Shown in pieces: positions 62,036 through 64,000 of a stretch of DNA of 64,000 nucleotides (its first letter is position 1; every line of letters starts with the position of its first letter). The notes beneath the pieces were generated by a model. The model was not told the origin of the DNA and ran no database searches. It was given only the letters and a program-made list of their open reading frames with translations. Source of the DNA: a virus; IMG/VR virus record IMGVR_UViG_3300043775_000927, positions 1 to 64,000 of that record. One strand, written 5' to 3'. The translations under genes and the position numbers were made by a program.

Positions 62036-62665
62036 TTAAGCTGTAGCAGTAAACTTGGCTGCTGTAGAATTGACGCTTGCAGCGCCTGTAGCAGAAACGA
62101 CAGCCTTGACCCAAACGTTGGCACCAAGAGTTGCTACGTTTGCGCTTAGAGTTGCAGTTGTCTGGTTTGAGAAGCCAGATACAGCGGCTGTAGTGTTGAA
62201 TGTTACGTTGTCTGTTGAATAGTACCAAAGGTAGCTTAATGAGGCTCCTGATGGTGTTGAAGCAGCAGCAACAGTAAATGTTCTTGTTATATTACCAGAA
62301 ATACTGCCACTATTGGCTAATGGATTGGTTGTAATTGTTAAAGTATAATCTGGGAATGGCGTATCATCAGAAGCATCACCAGTGATACCACCAGCAACTA
62401 GAACTTCTGTCATTACACGGCCAGCACGTCCTCCCTGACCAACAGTTCTTAGAACCCAGCCAGTGTGAGCAACCTTGCCACCACCAGCTGCGATTTCGTT
62501 TGAGTCAACTGCATACTGTCCGACAGTTACGCCGTCGAAATAAGCATTAGCTGTTGTATTACCGAATAGAAGATCTCTATTGGCTGTGTTTGGTGCCTGC
62601 TTCATCTGCGCTGGTGCGTAGATAGTTGAATTAGAAGCAGCGTCGTTTTTACCCCATAATGGCAT
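62036..62665 (-). CDS. Virion structural protein with Ig-like C-terminal domain
   Basis: 209 residues. The N-terminal half (PLWGKNDAASN..., GGGKVAHTGWVLRTVGQGGRAGRVMTEVLVA) is a conserved virion module of marine T4-like phages. The C-terminal about 100 residues are a Ser/Thr-rich Ig-like beta domain (SLSYLWYYSTDNVTFNTT). Surface decoration or adhesion is likely. Confidence 0.75.
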   Translation of the reverse strand: MPLWGKNDAASNSTIYAPAQMKQAPNTANRDLLFGNTTANAYFDGVTVGQYAVDSNEIAAGGGKVAHTGWVLRTVGQGGRAGRVMTEVLVAGGITGDASDDTPFPDYTLTITTNPLANSGSISGNITRTFTVAAASTPSGASLSYLWYYSTDNVTFNTTAAVSGFSNQTTATLSANVATLGANVWVKAVVSATGAASVNSTAAKFTATA

Positions 62666-62696
62666 TTGATATTCCTCCTAAAAGAATTCTATTTCT

Positions 62697-62945
62697 CTAT
62701 TTATTTTTTTCGAGAGCCAACATATCATTAAGATATTCTGACTTTTTATTAATCATTTTATGAAGCTCTCCGTCTTTAATATGATGATACTTTTCTGGGG
62801 CTTCTTCAATAACAGGTTTTGGTTTTTCTTCTACAACTGAATGTTGTCTAAGTTTTTCAAAAATACTAACATGTTTTGGTGGTTCCGGAGGGGCTGCTGG
62901 TTTAGCAACCTCTCCTAGAACGATATTCTTAGCAATAACGGCCAT
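62697..62945 (-). CDS. Small Pro/Lys-rich protein
   Basis: 82 residues: hydrophobic start (MAVIAKNIVLGEV), a Pro-rich linker and a Lys/Glu helix. Located within structural genes; unknown role. Its ATG overlaps the upstream stop. Confidence 0.55.
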   Translation of the reverse strand: MAVIAKNIVLGEVAKPAAPPEPPKHVSIFEKLRQHSVVEEKPKPVIEEAPEKYHHIKDGELHKMINKKSEYLNDMLALEKNK

Positions 62946-64000
62946 TAAACCTTTAGTCCTTCTGCACTGTCATGCATTTTATTAACAGCAGCTTGACGAT
63001 CAGCTGGCTTTAGACCATTAAGGTGAGAAGTAATTCTTCTACCCATACCTGGTGTAATCTTTGAAGTTGTACCATCATTGTGATGGAAGTCAACAACATT
63101 ACCAGCAGCAGCACGTCCTGCCTCTACCTGAATATGCTTACGTGGATCACGTTCAGTTGTTTCAGGTTCTGGGTTCTTCTTTGGACGACCTTCTTCAAGA
63201 GTTTCCTCTTTCATTCCAACTGCTGCTCTTTGACTTGCAGCGTTTTTTGTAGTTCTGGCTTTATATTCTTCGTCCGATTCACCAGCTTTCATATTAGGCT
63301 TATATTTGGCCATACTAGCCGCAAGAGCTTTTCTTTTTTCTGAATCTAATCCACCACCGGATGATAAGCTCATTGGTCTTGGATGAGACATTCTTGAACT
63401 GCTCCAAGTTCCTTCTTTTAGTTTTCTTTTTCCACTTTCAGCTGTCGCAGTAAGATCATTCTGTGAAAGTTTTTCAGAAGTAGGTTTGGCCTCTGTAGTT
63501 TCTGGATCTACTGGTGCTACAGAGGCTTCAAGAAAAAAAGAGTTAATATGGTCGATTTCTGCCTGAGAGAAAGTTACTTCAGTTTCTTCTTTAGTAACAC
63601 CTTGCTTCATAAGTTTGCGACCGTGTTTAAGCATGCTGACAGGAGCGTTGTAATTATTATTACGACCTTCTGGATTATCATGCCCCAATTTCATAGCAAC
63701 AGCATCACGTTTACGACGATTTACATCGTCCTTCTTTGGACGGTCACGCATTTCGTCAATCTCGACTTCTTCCTTAACGCCTGTTTTATCAAGAGCGTTC
63801 TTTGCCTTTGAAAGAACATCACCAGCAGCGTTACCTGGCTTTGGTAGTTCTGAATAAGGAACCTTTGGTGTTGATGGATCAACGTAGCCTTTTTTATCTT
63901 TTGTGACTGAAGAAGAACCAGTTACAACTGGATCAATATTAGCTTCATCAACCTTCTTCTTACCAGCACGTAGAGCAGCAAGATCCTTAGCATCAATCTT
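62945..64000 (-). CDS. Virion structural-type protein, partial (start beyond window)
   Basis: The frame is open to the window edge, giving at least 351 residues; the ATG at 63751 is internal, because upstream codons continue in frame (...TGVKEEVEIDEM). Low-complexity Lys/Glu/Ser segments alternate with short modules such as KEETLEEGRPKKN and VEVEIDEM-like stretches, typical of large T4-like virion or internal proteins. SGGGLDSEKRKALAASMAKYKPNMKAGESDEEYKART is one conserved-looking block. Confidence 0.68.
   Translation of the reverse strand, partial: KIDAKDLAALRAGKKKVDEANIDPVVTGSSSVTKDKKGYVDPSTPKVPYSELPKPGNAAGDVLSKAKNALDKTGVKEEVEIDEMRDRPKKDDVNRRKRDAVAMKLGHDNPEGRNNNYNAPVSMLKHGRKLMKQGVTKEETEVTFSQAEIDHINSFFLEASVAPVDPETTEAKPTSEKLSQNDLTATAESGKRKLKEGTWSSSRMSHPRPMSLSSGGGLDSEKRKALAASMAKYKPNMKAGESDEEYKARTTKNAASQRAAVGMKEETLEEGRPKKNPEPETTERDPRKHIQVEAGRAAAGNVVDFHHNDGTTSKITPGMGRRITSHLNGLKPADRQAAVNKMHDSAEGLKV

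Overview
This 64 kb window is part of the genome of a large T4-like tailed phage (a contractile-tailed myovirus). The evidence is a head-gene block in T4 order (portal gp20, gp67, prohead protease gp21, scaffold gp22, major capsid gp23), a T4-type replication, recombination and late-transcription set (UvsY, UvsW, gp55, gp47, gp46, gp45, gp44, gp62, RegA, RNase H, primase) and TATAAATA late promoters. Class II ribonucleotide reductase (NrdJ), ThyX, PhoH, a transaldolase and a virion-type HExxH protein resemble cyanophage and rhizobial branches of the T4 superfamily rather than coliphage T4. The heptose, sulfotransferase and LpxH-like genes point to a Gram-negative host. An alphaproteobacterium is my guess, not something the sequence proves.

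Layout. 1-5506: head genes, closed by a strong terminator. 5505-13884: tail tube-like gene, UvsY, UvsW, late sigma factor gp55, gp47, gp46, deformylase and small genes. 13877-18461: MazG and a probable DNA-base hypermodification operon (TET/JBP-type dioxygenase, class II amidotransferase, GNAT, a protein resembling amino acid:DNA transferases, P-loop kinase). 18458-25298: small genes, a glycosyltransferase, clamp, clamp loader and RegA, ending in a terminator. 25301-32775: a tRNA cluster (26 tRNA or tRNA-like genes on the plus strand) interrupted by a few genes and by several structured RNAs that are not tRNAs. 32782-33536: seven consecutive members of an apparently undescribed small-RNA family, directly upstream of a Ro60-like (TROVE/DUF2828-type) gene at 33555-34979. 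34969-35926: sulfotransferase and deaminase. From 35919 to the end the genes run leftward: RecB-like nuclease, glycosyltransferases, PhoH, RNase H, a nucleotide-heptose pathway (42514-47393), SpeD-like protein, glutaredoxin, ClpP, two secreted wall enzymes, NrdJ, ThyX, many tiny coupled genes, primase, and finally virion genes (60436-64000).

The most notable signal is the RNA array at 32782-33536. Each unit is closed by a helix of the form (A)GGATnn / nnATCC(T), with clear compensatory changes between units, followed on the 5' side by the box CAGCAA. The inserts are anticodon-arm-like hairpins (loops identical or close to those of the phage's own Thr, Ile and Ser tRNAs), a pseudoknotted domain, and two circularly permuted tRNA-like modules. 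In the clearest case (33360-33468) the two pieces rejoin to give a complete tRNA-Val(UAC) cloverleaf. A protein-binding stem made by pairing the RNA's own ends, carrying a tRNA-like module, next to a Ro60-like gene, is the organisation known for bacterial Y RNAs. I therefore propose a phage Ro60/Y-RNA-like system with an unusually expanded RNA set.

Other points of interest are the hypermodification operon, a capsid-like peptide (NNLMGASSS) inside an HExxH virion protein, five 2-oxoglutarate dioxygenase-like proteins, a nearly complete heptose route, and tRNAs whose body class does not match their anticodon. Several start codons were moved from the longest open frame to an ATG, GTG or TTG with a better ribosome-binding site. 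At least eleven genes shorter than 60 codons were added by reading the sequence.
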